The notes below the pieces were generated by a model. It did not search any database and was not told the DNA's origin. It saw only the letters and a program-made list of their open reading frames with translations. Below are positions 37,055 through 44,081 of a stretch of 64,000 nt of DNA, piece after piece. Location of the stretch: positions 186,001 to 250,000 of the forward strand of contig NZ_CP140152.1 of assembly GCF_034479515.1 (NCBI RefSeq). The letters are read 5' to 3'. Source of the DNA: Duganella zoogloeoides. Lineage in GTDB: Bacteria > Pseudomonadota > Gammaproteobacteria > Burkholderiales > Burkholderiaceae_D. The position numbers were made by a program, and so were the translations under genes. The first letter of the stretch is position 1. Each line of letters opens with the position of its first letter.

Positions 37055-37684
37055 ATGACCACGCGTAACCTGCGCATTGTTGTCGTCAACGCCCTCATCC
37101 ATCCCGGGAGCGAGGACGACGAGGCCATGCACGCCCAGGTCGAACGGGCGCGGATACTGCGGCTTGGGCTGCTCGAGGCCGGTTACGACATCGTTGCCTC
37201 GCTGCCGCCGGACATGTATTTGCCCGACCGCATAGCCCAGTTACAGCCGGACATGATCATCGTCGATGCCGAGTCCGATGCGCGCGACGTGCTCGAGCAC
37301 ATCGTCATCGCCACCCGCGACGAGCGCCGCCCCATCGTGATGTTTACCGAAAGTGAAGACACGGCCAGCATGGAAGCGGCCGTCGCGGCCGGCGTGTCGG
37401 CGTACATCGTGGCCGGACTGCAGAGCGACCGCATCAAGCCGGTGCTCAACGTGGCGTTGGCGCGGTTCAAGCGCGAGCAGAAACTGCTCGACGAACTGTC
37501 CGACACCAAGAGCAAGCTGGCCGAGCGCAAGATCATCGAGCGCGCCAAGGGGCTCTTGATGGAGCGCCAACATTTCAGCGAAGAGCAGGCGTACCAGAAG
37601 CTGCGCAGCATGGCCATGAGCAAGAACCTCAAGCTCTCGGAAGTCGCGCAGCGTATTCTGGATGTCGAAGACCTGCTCGGATAA
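37055..37684 (+). CDS. nasT: NasT-type ANTAR antiterminator
   Basis: A 209-residue RNA-binding regulator of nitrate assimilation. Residues 5-130 form a receiver-like domain; Asp71 (MIIVDAESD) is present, but the N-terminal acidic pair and the conserved Lys (here SAYIVAGLQ) are missing, as in NasT and AmiR pseudo-receivers. Residues about 150-205 are the ANTAR domain (ERKIIERAKGLLMERQ, then AYQKLRSMAMSKNLKLSEVA). The two leaders at 37820 and 42616 carry its expected RNA targets. NasS, the usual partner, is not encoded in the window. Confidence 0.93.
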   Translation: MTTRNLRIVVVNALIHPGSEDDEAMHAQVERARILRLGLLEAGYDIVASLPPDMYLPDRIAQLQPDMIIVDAESDARDVLEHIVIATRDERRPIVMFTESEDTASMEAAVAAGVSAYIVAGLQSDRIKPVLNVALARFKREQKLLDELSDTKSKLAERKIIERAKGLLMERQHFSEEQAYQKLRSMAMSKNLKLSEVAQRILDVEDLLG

Positions 37685-37819
37685 TCTTTATTTTGTTTTT
37701 CGCGTCCAAAATGAGGCGCGTGCTCACCAACGGTGCGCGGGTGCGGTGCATTGTCGTCAATTCCCTTACCTTCCCCCTGTGACAGCCCGCTGGCACAGAC
37801 ATTGCATAGTCTTAAACCA

Positions 37820-37861
37820 AGCGCAACGCTGCGCTGCTGAACCTCGCCAACGGCGGTGAGG
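37820..37861 (+). ncRNA. ANTAR-target leader RNA 1 (tandem hexaloop hairpins) before nrtA
   Basis: P1 is AGCGC / GCGCT with hexaloop AACGCT (37820-37835). P2 is CCTCGCC / GGTGAGG (one G-U pair) with hexaloop AACGGC (37842-37861). Both loops have A at position 1 and G at position 4, the determinants known for ANTAR recognition. An intrinsic terminator follows at 37880. Confidence 0.88.
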
Positions 37862-37879
37862 GTCACAAGACAACGACGT

Positions 37880-37922
37880 CTACCATCACGCGAATGCGTT
37901 CGCGGGGGTAGGCGTTTTTTTT
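37880..37922 (+). terminator. Leader terminator controlling nrtABC
   Basis: CTACC (37880-37884) pairs with GGTAG (37907-37911) outside an inner CGCGAA / TTCGCG stem with loop TGCG, followed by eight T residues (37915-37922). It ends 35 bases before the nrtA start and fits the attenuator that NasT would override. Confidence 0.85.
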
Positions 37923-37957
37923 GGTCCAACGGTTTTGCTGACTACTAAGGGAACGCC

Positions 37958-39241
37958 ATGAAAGAAACACCAAATATCGCCGACAACGCCTTGCCACCGA
38001 CCCCGGCCGACGTTAATGTCACGCGCAGGAAAATCATTCATGGCGCAAGTCTGGTCGCAGGAGGAAGCATGTTGGGTTTGGCAACTGGTGGTGTGTGGGC
38101 GGCAGGTTCCGATAAACCGGAGAAGGAAGAAGTCAAGATCGGCTTTATTCCACTGACCGACTGCGCGTCGGTGGTGATGGCGTCGGTGCTGGGGTTCGAC
38201 AAGAAGTATGGCGTCAAGTTCGTGCTGAGCAAGGAGGCCTCGTGGGCCGGCGTGCGCGACAAGCTGTCCAATGGCGACCTCGATGCCGCCCACGTGCTGT
38301 ACGGCCTGCTGTACGGCGTACAGATGGGCATTGGTGGACAGAAGAAGGACATGGCGGTGCTGATGGGCCTGAACAACAATGGCCAGGCCATCACGCTGTC
38401 GAAAAAGCTGGCCGACAAGGGCGCCGTCGATGGCGCCAGCTTGGCCAAGCTGATGCGCACTGACAAGCGCGAGTACACGTTCGCCCAGACCTTCCCGACC
38501 GGCACCCACGCCATGTGGCTGTACTACTGGATGGCCGCCAACGGCATCAACCCGATGAAGGACGCCAAAGTGATCACGGTGCCGCCGCCGCAGATGGTGG
38601 CCAATATGCGCGTCGGTAATATGGACGGCTTCTGCGTGGGCGAACCGTGGAACCACCGCGCCATCATGGACGGCATCGGCATCACCGCCACCACCACCCA
38701 GGACATCTGGAAGGACCACCCGGAAAAAGTGCTGGGCTCCACCCTGGAATTCGCCAAAAAATATCCGAACACCTGCCGCGCCATGATGGCCGCCATCCTG
38801 GATGCGGGTAAATGGATCGACGCATCGCTGGCCAACAAGAACAAGATGGCCGAAGTGATCGCCGACAAGTCGTATGTCAACACCAGCAAGGACGCGATCG
38901 ACCAGCGCATCCTGGGCCGCTACCAGAATGGCCTGGGCAAGACCTGGGACGACGCCAATCACATGAAGTTCTACAACGACGGCCTGGTGAACTTCCCTTA
39001 CCTGTCGGACGGCATGTGGTTCATGACCCAGCACCGCCGCTGGGGCCTGCTCAAGGACGACCCGGACTACCTGGCCGTGGCCAAGTCGGTCAACCAGATC
39101 GACCTGTACAAGGATGCGGCGGCGATGACCAAGACACCGGTGCCGAAAAGCCCGCTGCGCACGTCCAAGCTGGTGGATGGCGCAGTGTGGGATGGCTCGA
39201 ACCCGAAGGCGTTTGCCGCCTCGTTCAAGATCCGCGCTTAA
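37958..39241 (+). CDS. nrtA: Nitrate ABC transporter substrate-binding protein NrtA (CmpA/NrtA family)
   Basis: A 427-residue protein exported by the Tat route: VTRRKIIHGASLVAGG (Arg23-Arg24) lies just before the hydrophobic segment. The mature body is a CmpA/NrtA nitrate-binding domain (VKIGFIPLTDCASVVMAS, FPTGTHAMWLYYWMAANGINP, DGFCVGEPWNHRAI). It is the first gene of nrtABC after the ANTAR leader. NasS is a cytoplasmic relative of this protein; the Tat signal argues against NrtA substituting for it. Confidence 0.93.
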   Translation: MKETPNIADNALPPTPADVNVTRRKIIHGASLVAGGSMLGLATGGVWAAGSDKPEKEEVKIGFIPLTDCASVVMASVLGFDKKYGVKFVLSKEASWAGVRDKLSNGDLDAAHVLYGLLYGVQMGIGGQKKDMAVLMGLNNNGQAITLSKKLADKGAVDGASLAKLMRTDKREYTFAQTFPTGTHAMWLYYWMAANGINPMKDAKVITVPPPQMVANMRVGNMDGFCVGEPWNHRAIMDGIGITATTTQDIWKDHPEKVLGSTLEFAKKYPNTCRAMMAAILDAGKWIDASLANKNKMAEVIADKSYVNTSKDAIDQRILGRYQNGLGKTWDDANHMKFYNDGLVNFPYLSDGMWFMTQHRRWGLLKDDPDYLAVAKSVNQIDLYKDAAAMTKTPVPKSPLRTSKLVDGAVWDGSNPKAFAASFKIRA

Positions 39242-39280
39242 GTTGCAGTAGTCCGATTCATCGTCCTTTGAAGGAAAGCC

Positions 39281-40183
39281 ATGAACGCCATGCTCCAACC
39301 CGACAGCGCCAAGCCGCTCGATACCGAAGTCCTCGAAGCTGGAAAGCCGGCGCGCCGCCCGCGCCGCGCGCTGGCCGCCAATTCCAGCGCGCGCGTGCGC
39401 CAGCAGCTTTCGGCCACCGCCATGAAAATCGTCGCGCCATTGGTGGGCGCCGCCTTGCTGGTGCTGATCTGGCAGCTGATCACCATCAAGAACGCCACCT
39501 TCCCGACGCCGCTGGTGACATTCCACGAAGCGGTCAAAATGTTCTCCGATCCGTTCTATCGCAACAGCCCGAATGACCAGGGCATAGGCTGGAACCTGCT
39601 GGCGTCCTTGCAGCGGGTGGCGGTGGGCTTCGGCCTGGCTGCGCTGGTCGGCATCCCGCTCGGCTTCGTGATCGGCCGCGTGAAGTTTGTCAGCGCCATG
39701 TTCAGCCCCATTATCAGCTTGCTGAAACCGGTGTCGCCGCTGGCCTGGCTGCCGATTGGTCTGCTGGTGTTCCAGTCGGCCAACCCCGCTGCGATCTGGT
39801 CGATCTTCATCTGCTCGATCTGGCCGATGATCATCAACACCGCCGTCGGCGTGCAGCGCGTGCCGCAGGACTATATGAACGTGGCGCGCGTACTGAACCT
39901 GTCGGAGTGGAAGATCCTGACCAAGATCTTGCTGCCATCGGCGTTGCCGTATGTGCTGACCGGCGTGCGCCTGTCGATCGGCACCGCGTGGCTGGTGATC
40001 GTCGCGGCCGAAATGCTGACCGGCGGCGTGGGCATCGGCTTCTGGGTATGGGACGAGTGGAACAATTTGAATGTCCCGCACATCATCATCGCCATCGTGG
40101 CCATCGGCTTCGTGGGCCTGCTGCTGGAACAAGCCCTGATGGCGCTGGCCCGAGCTTTCACCTACGAACAAGTGTCGAACTAA
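39281..40183 (+). CDS. nrtB: Nitrate ABC transporter permease NrtB
   Basis: A 300-residue inner-membrane permease. The hydrophobic core has about six helices, and the EAA-loop NVARVLNLSEWKILTKILLPSALPYVL contacts the ATPase. Residues 1-45 are a basic cytoplasmic stretch. AAGGAAAGCC precedes ATG 39281. It couples to nrtC through an overlapping ribosome-binding site. Confidence 0.92.
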   Translation: MNAMLQPDSAKPLDTEVLEAGKPARRPRRALAANSSARVRQQLSATAMKIVAPLVGAALLVLIWQLITIKNATFPTPLVTFHEAVKMFSDPFYRNSPNDQGIGWNLLASLQRVAVGFGLAALVGIPLGFVIGRVKFVSAMFSPIISLLKPVSPLAWLPIGLLVFQSANPAAIWSIFICSIWPMIINTAVGVQRVPQDYMNVARVLNLSEWKILTKILLPSALPYVLTGVRLSIGTAWLVIVAAEMLTGGVGIGFWVWDEWNNLNVPHIIIAIVAIGFVGLLLEQALMALARAFTYEQVSN

Positions 40184-40194
40184 GGAGCATGGCC

Positions 40195-41001
40195 ATGGAC
40201 GAATCGAAATTCATCGACATCGAGGGCGTGGAGATGGTCTTCCACACCAGGAAGGGTGTATTCCACGCGCTGCGCGAGATCGACCTCACCGTCGCCAAGG
40301 GCGAGTTCATCACCCTGATCGGCCACTCGGGCTGCGGCAAATCGACGCTGCTCAACCTGATCGCCGGGTTGACCCGCCCCACCGACGGCGTGCTGCTGTG
40401 CGCCAACCGCGAGATCGCCGGGCCGTCGCCCGAGCGCTCGGTGGTGTTTCAGAACCACTCGCTGCTGCCGTGGCTTACCTGTTACGAGAACATCCACCTG
40501 GGCGTGGAACGCGTGTTCGGCAAGACCGATTCGAAAGCGCAGCTGCGCGAGCGCACCATGGCGGCGCTGGCGCTGGTCGGTTTGACAGCCGCCGAAACCA
40601 AGCGCCCCAACGAAATCTCGGGCGGCATGAAGCAGCGCGTGGGCATCGCCCGGGCGCTGGCGATGGAACCGAAAGTACTGCTGATGGACGAACCGTTCGG
40701 CGCGCTCGACGCGTTGACCCGGGCCCACCTGCAGGACGAGCTGCTCAAGATCGTCGCGGCCACCAAGTCCACCGTGGTGATGGTGACCCACGACGTCGAT
40801 GAGGCGGTGCTGCTGTCGGACCGCATCGTCATGCTGACCAACGGCCCGGCCGCCACCATCGGCGAGATCGTCGAGGTGCAGCTGGACCGTCCGCGCGACC
40901 GCGTGGCGCTGGCGCAGGATGCGCGCTACATGGCATATCGCACCGCCGTGCTGGAGTTCCTGTACCGCAAACAGGCGCATCCGGCCAAGGACGCGGCCTG
41001 A
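40195..41001 (+). CDS. nrtC: Nitrate ABC transporter ATP-binding protein (NrtC/NrtD type)
   Basis: A 268-residue ATPase with Walker A GHSGCGKST, Q-loop FQNHSLLPW, signature [15 protein letters not shown] and Walker B VLLMDEPFGALD. There is no C-terminal NrtA-like regulatory domain, so it is the short NrtD-like form and a single ATPase serves the system. ATG 40195 is chosen because AAGGAG is too close to the ATG at 40189. It overlaps the next gene by one base (ATGA). Confidence 0.92.
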   Translation: MDESKFIDIEGVEMVFHTRKGVFHALREIDLTVAKGEFITLIGHSGCGKSTLLNLIAGLTRPTDGVLLCANREIAGPSPERSVVFQNHSLLPWLTCYENIHLGVERVFGKTDSKAQLRERTMAALALVGLTAAETKRPNEISGGMKQRVGIARALAMEPKVLLMDEPFGALDALTRAHLQDELLKIVAATKSTVVMVTHDVDEAVLLSDRIVMLTNGPAATIGEIVEVQLDRPRDRVALAQDARYMAYRTAVLEFLYRKQAHPAKDAA

Positions 41002-41669
41002 TGGACATGAACACCCGCCACCTGGAAAGCGAGGCCAAGGCGCTGTCGGGCGAAGTGTTCGGGGCCATGATCAACCTGTCGGGCCGGCGCCGCTTCACGT
41101 CGCAGCGCATCGTGCTGTACGCGGTGCTGGCGTCGCAGGGGCAGGAGGGAGCCGAGACCATCGCCCGCGAGGCGCTGGCCCTGTTCCGGGGCGCCCACAA
41201 GGCGCTGCTGGCGGACGCCGACGGCTTGCCAGGCGTGTTCTGCGCCGAACTGCGCGAAGCGTACTTCGGCAAGCTGGCCGGCGACCGCGAGATCGTCGCC
41301 TTTGCCGAGCAGGCCGACCGCACGCTGGCGGCCATCGCCAGCCCGCACGGCAAGGGCGCGGCCGACGGGCTGCTGGCCGAACTGGTGCGCCTGACCACGC
41401 CCACGCTGGCGATCCTCAACCAGATCACCAGCGTCTATGAGGAACAGGCGAAATTGCACGCGCGGCTGATGAAAAAGCAGCTGCGCGGCGTGATCACCGA
41501 TATCGAGAAGATCAACAAGCAGGCGCGCATGGTGGCTTTCAATGCGCGCGTGGTGGCGGCGCGCGCGGGCCAGGCCGGGCGCGAGTTTGCGGTGGTGGCG
41601 GGCGTGCTGTCCGGGATCACCGATGAAATCGACCAGATGGTCAATACCGCGCTGGCCGCGGCAGCTTGA
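41001..41669 (+). CDS. Soluble nitrate-sensor-like protein (NarX/PilJ-type P-box plus chemoreceptor-tip-like hairpin)
   Basis: A 222-residue all-helical protein without signal or membrane segment. Residues 24-37 (INLSGRRRFTSQRI) match the P-box of NarX/NarQ and the type IV pili methyl-accepting N-terminal domain, where the Arg binds nitrate. Residues 167-214 (DIEKINKQARMVAFNARVV then AARAGQAGREFAVVAG) match the tip of a chemoreceptor signalling hairpin, but methylation helices and HAMP are absent. It overlaps nrtC by one base and precedes cobA. A nitrate-sensing role with NasT is inference. Confidence 0.75.
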   Translation: MDMNTRHLESEAKALSGEVFGAMINLSGRRRFTSQRIVLYAVLASQGQEGAETIAREALALFRGAHKALLADADGLPGVFCAELREAYFGKLAGDREIVAFAEQADRTLAAIASPHGKGAADGLLAELVRLTTPTLAILNQITSVYEEQAKLHARLMKKQLRGVITDIEKINKQARMVAFNARVVAARAGQAGREFAVVAGVLSGITDEIDQMVNTALAAAA

Positions 41670-41680
41670 AGGGACTACCG

Positions 41681-42451
41681 ATGAATACCCAAGGCAGTGT
41701 CACCCTGGTGGGCGCCGGACCCGGCGACCCGGAACTGTTGACCATCAAGGCCGTGCGCGCCATCGAGCGCGCCGACGTGCTGCTGATCGACGACCTGGTC
41801 AACCCGCAGGTGCTCGACTACGCACCGGCGAGTGCCCGGGTGGTCCACGTTGGCAAACGCGGCGGCTGCGCATCGACGCCGCAGGAATTCATCGAACGGC
41901 TGATGGTCGCCGAAGCGCGCGCCGGCCACCACGTGGTGCGCCTCAAAGGCGGCGACCCGTACATGTTCGGGCGCGGCGGCGAGGAACGCGCCACCTTGCG
42001 CGCGCAAGGCATCGCAGTGGACGTCATCCCCGGCATCAGCAGCGGCCTGGCCGCACCGACCAGCATCGGCGTGCCGGTCACGCACCGGTCGTGGAGCCAG
42101 GGGGCCACGTTCGTCACCGGCCATGGCAAGGATGCCGCGTCGGAGCCGAACTGGCAGGCGCTGGCGCAAAGCCGGCTGACGCTGGTGATCTACATGGGCG
42201 TGGCGCGCGTCGAGTCCATCGTGGCCGGCCTGCTGGCCGGCGGCGCAGCGCACGACACGCCGGTGGCGGTGGTGCAGGCGGCCACGCGCGACAACCAGCG
42301 CAAGCTGCTCACCACCCTGGGCGAGCTGCCGGAGGCGCTGCGCGCCAGCGGCCTCGGTAGCCCAAGCATCATCGTGGTGGGCGACGTGGTGCGCTGCGCC
42401 GACGACTGGCAGGACCTGGCGGTGGCTGCACCGCTGCAGGCCAGCGCCTGA
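41681..42451 (+). CDS. cobA: Uroporphyrinogen-III C-methyltransferase (SUMT)
   Basis: A 256-residue SAM-dependent enzyme making precorrin-2 for siroheme, the cofactor of nitrite reductase. Motifs VTLVGAGPGDPELLT, VVRLKGGDPYMFGRGGEE and VIPGISSGLAAP are intact. AAGGGA precedes ATG 41681. It has no CysG oxidase/chelatase domain, so those steps must be supplied elsewhere. Its place before nirB ties siroheme supply to nitrite reduction. Confidence 0.94.
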   Translation: MNTQGSVTLVGAGPGDPELLTIKAVRAIERADVLLIDDLVNPQVLDYAPASARVVHVGKRGGCASTPQEFIERLMVAEARAGHHVVRLKGGDPYMFGRGGEERATLRAQGIAVDVIPGISSGLAAPTSIGVPVTHRSWSQGATFVTGHGKDAASEPNWQALAQSRLTLVIYMGVARVESIVAGLLAGGAAHDTPVAVVQAATRDNQRKLLTTLGELPEALRASGLGSPSIIVVGDVVRCADDWQDLAVAAPLQASA

Positions 42452-42615
42452 CGGCTGGCTGCACCGCCATGGCGCACTGATACCGTGCGCCATGCACCGC
42501 CAGCTTGCACCAGCCAGTCTTTTCATCTCCGCACCAATTCCCCGCAAAGCCGCATTCCCCCTCTGTAGCGCCCTCAAACACCCATCTGGCACGCCTCTTG
42601 CAATACCCAAGGCAA

Positions 42616-42691
42616 GAGGTCAACGGCGATCTCCCTGCAGCACACGAATACATAGCCGGTCCAAAGACGGACTGGCAGGACAACGGCGTCC
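42616..42691 (+). ncRNA. ANTAR-target leader RNA 2 (three hexaloop hairpins) before narK
   Basis: Hairpin 1 is GAGGTC / GATCTC with loop AACGGC (42616-42633). Hairpin 2 is CCGGTCC / GGACTGG with loop AAAGAC (42656-42675). Hairpin 3 is GGAC / GTCC with loop AACGGC (42678-42691). Each loop has A1 and G4. Hairpins 2 and 3 are adjacent, and hairpin 3 shares its last base with the terminator's left arm. The full intergenic gap is 304 bases; I see nothing else in it. Confidence 0.88.
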
Positions 42692-42734
42692 GCCCAACCC
42701 GGTCTTTATGGCCCGGTTGCGCGGGCGCCTTTTT
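42691..42734 (+). terminator. Leader terminator controlling narK-nirBD-nasA
   Basis: CGCCC (42691-42695) pairs with GGGCG (42723-42727), and AACCCGG pairs with CCGGTT inside it; T5 follows at 42730-42734. Formation of hexaloop hairpin 3 competes for its first base, as expected for an antitermination switch. Confidence 0.82.
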
Positions 42735-42755
42735 GTTTTCTGAACGGGATAAAAA

Positions 42756-44060
42756 ATGGCCACCAAAGCTAACAGCATCAAGCTCCTCTCGATCTCAACG
42801 CCGCAGATGCGGGCGTTCCACCTGACCTGGATGGCGTTCTTCGTCTGCTTCTTCGCGTGGTTCGCCTGCGCGCCGCTGATGCCCGTCATCAAGGGAGAAT
42901 TCAACCTCTCCGGCGCGCAGATCGCCAACATCAATATCGCCGCAGTGGCCATTACCATCCTGGTGCGCCTGATCGTCGGCCCGCTGTGCGACCACTTCGG
43001 CCCGCGCAAGACCTACACCGGCCTGCTGCTGCTCGGCGCCATCCCTGTCATCGGCGTCGCTTTCGCCCAGAGCTACGAGAGCTTTTTGTTCTTCCGTCTC
43101 GGGATCGGCGCCGCTGGCGCGAGCTTCGTCATCACCCAGTACCACACCTCCGTCATGTTCGGCCCGAAAGTGGTGGGCACCGCCAACGCGGCAGCTGCCG
43201 GCTGGGGCAATGCGGGCGGCGGCGTGGCGCAAGCCGTGATGCCGCTGTTGATGACCGCGATGATCATGCTGGGCGTGTCCGAAACCTTTGGCTGGCGCGC
43301 TGCGCTGATCGTGCCGGGCGTGCTGATGATCGTCATGGCCTTTGTTTACTACCGCTACACGCAGGACTGCCCGCAGGGTAATTTCAGCGAGCTGCGCGCC
43401 GCCGGCATCGCTATCGACGGTGGTAAAAAGGGGGGCTGGGAGAGCTTCAAGCTCGCTGCCGCCAACTACCGCGTGTGGCTGCTGTTCATCACCTACGGCG
43501 CCTGCTTCGGCATCGAGATCTTCATCCACAACATCGCTGCCATCTATTACGTCGATCACTTCAACCTGACGCTGGGCCAGGCCGGCATGGCTGCCGGCAG
43601 CTTCGGTTTGCTGGCGCTGTTTGCCCGCGCCCTGGGCGGCTGGGCGTCGGACAAGTTTGCCGCACGCGGCAACCTCAATCATCGCGTCACGCTGCTGTTC
43701 GTGCTGATGCTCGGTGAGGGGGCGGGCCTCTTGATGTTCGCCCACGCCAGCACTGCCGTCCTGGCGATTGGCGCCATGCTGATCTTTGGCCTGTTCACCC
43801 ACATGGCCTGCGGCGCGACCTACGCCGTGGTGCCGTTCGTCGATAAACGTGCGCTCGGCGGCGTGGCCGGCATCATCGGCGCCGGCGGCAACGTCGGCGC
43901 GGTGGCCGCAGGGTTCCTGATGAAGGGCATGGGCGACGTCCAGCAGACGCTCTCCATCCTCGGCATCGTGGTGGCAGCCACCGCCCTGTGCGCACTGGCG
44001 GCGCGCTTCTCCAGCAGCACCATCGAAGAAAACGTCATCGCCTCCAAGCTGGCAGCGTAG
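42756..44060 (+). CDS. narK: Nitrate/nitrite transporter (NarK/NasA MFS family)
   Basis: A 434-residue major facilitator with twelve predicted helices. Family motifs are FFVCFFAWFACAPLMPVI, the nitrate signature GWGNAGGGVAQ (about 148-158), and its counterpart GIIGAGGNVGAV. The Arg in VRLIVGPLCDHFGPR matches the first substrate-binding Arg region. It is the second nitrate uptake route beside NrtABC and is the first gene behind leader 2. Confidence 0.93.
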   Translation: MATKANSIKLLSISTPQMRAFHLTWMAFFVCFFAWFACAPLMPVIKGEFNLSGAQIANINIAAVAITILVRLIVGPLCDHFGPRKTYTGLLLLGAIPVIGVAFAQSYESFLFFRLGIGAAGASFVITQYHTSVMFGPKVVGTANAAAAGWGNAGGGVAQAVMPLLMTAMIMLGVSETFGWRAALIVPGVLMIVMAFVYYRYTQDCPQGNFSELRAAGIAIDGGKKGGWESFKLAAANYRVWLLFITYGACFGIEIFIHNIAAIYYVDHFNLTLGQAGMAAGSFGLLALFARALGGWASDKFAARGNLNHRVTLLFVLMLGEGAGLLMFAHASTAVLAIGAMLIFGLFTHMACGATYAVVPFVDKRALGGVAGIIGAGGNVGAVAAGFLMKGMGDVQQTLSILGIVVAATALCALAARFSSSTIEENVIASKLAA

Positions 44061-44081
44061 TTACAACATCAAGGAAAAAAT

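Noticed and set aside
37886..40171. 761-codon minus-strand open frame across nrtA and nrtB
   Set aside because: The translation is His/Arg/Asp-rich without domains, while the plus strand encodes complete NrtA and NrtB.
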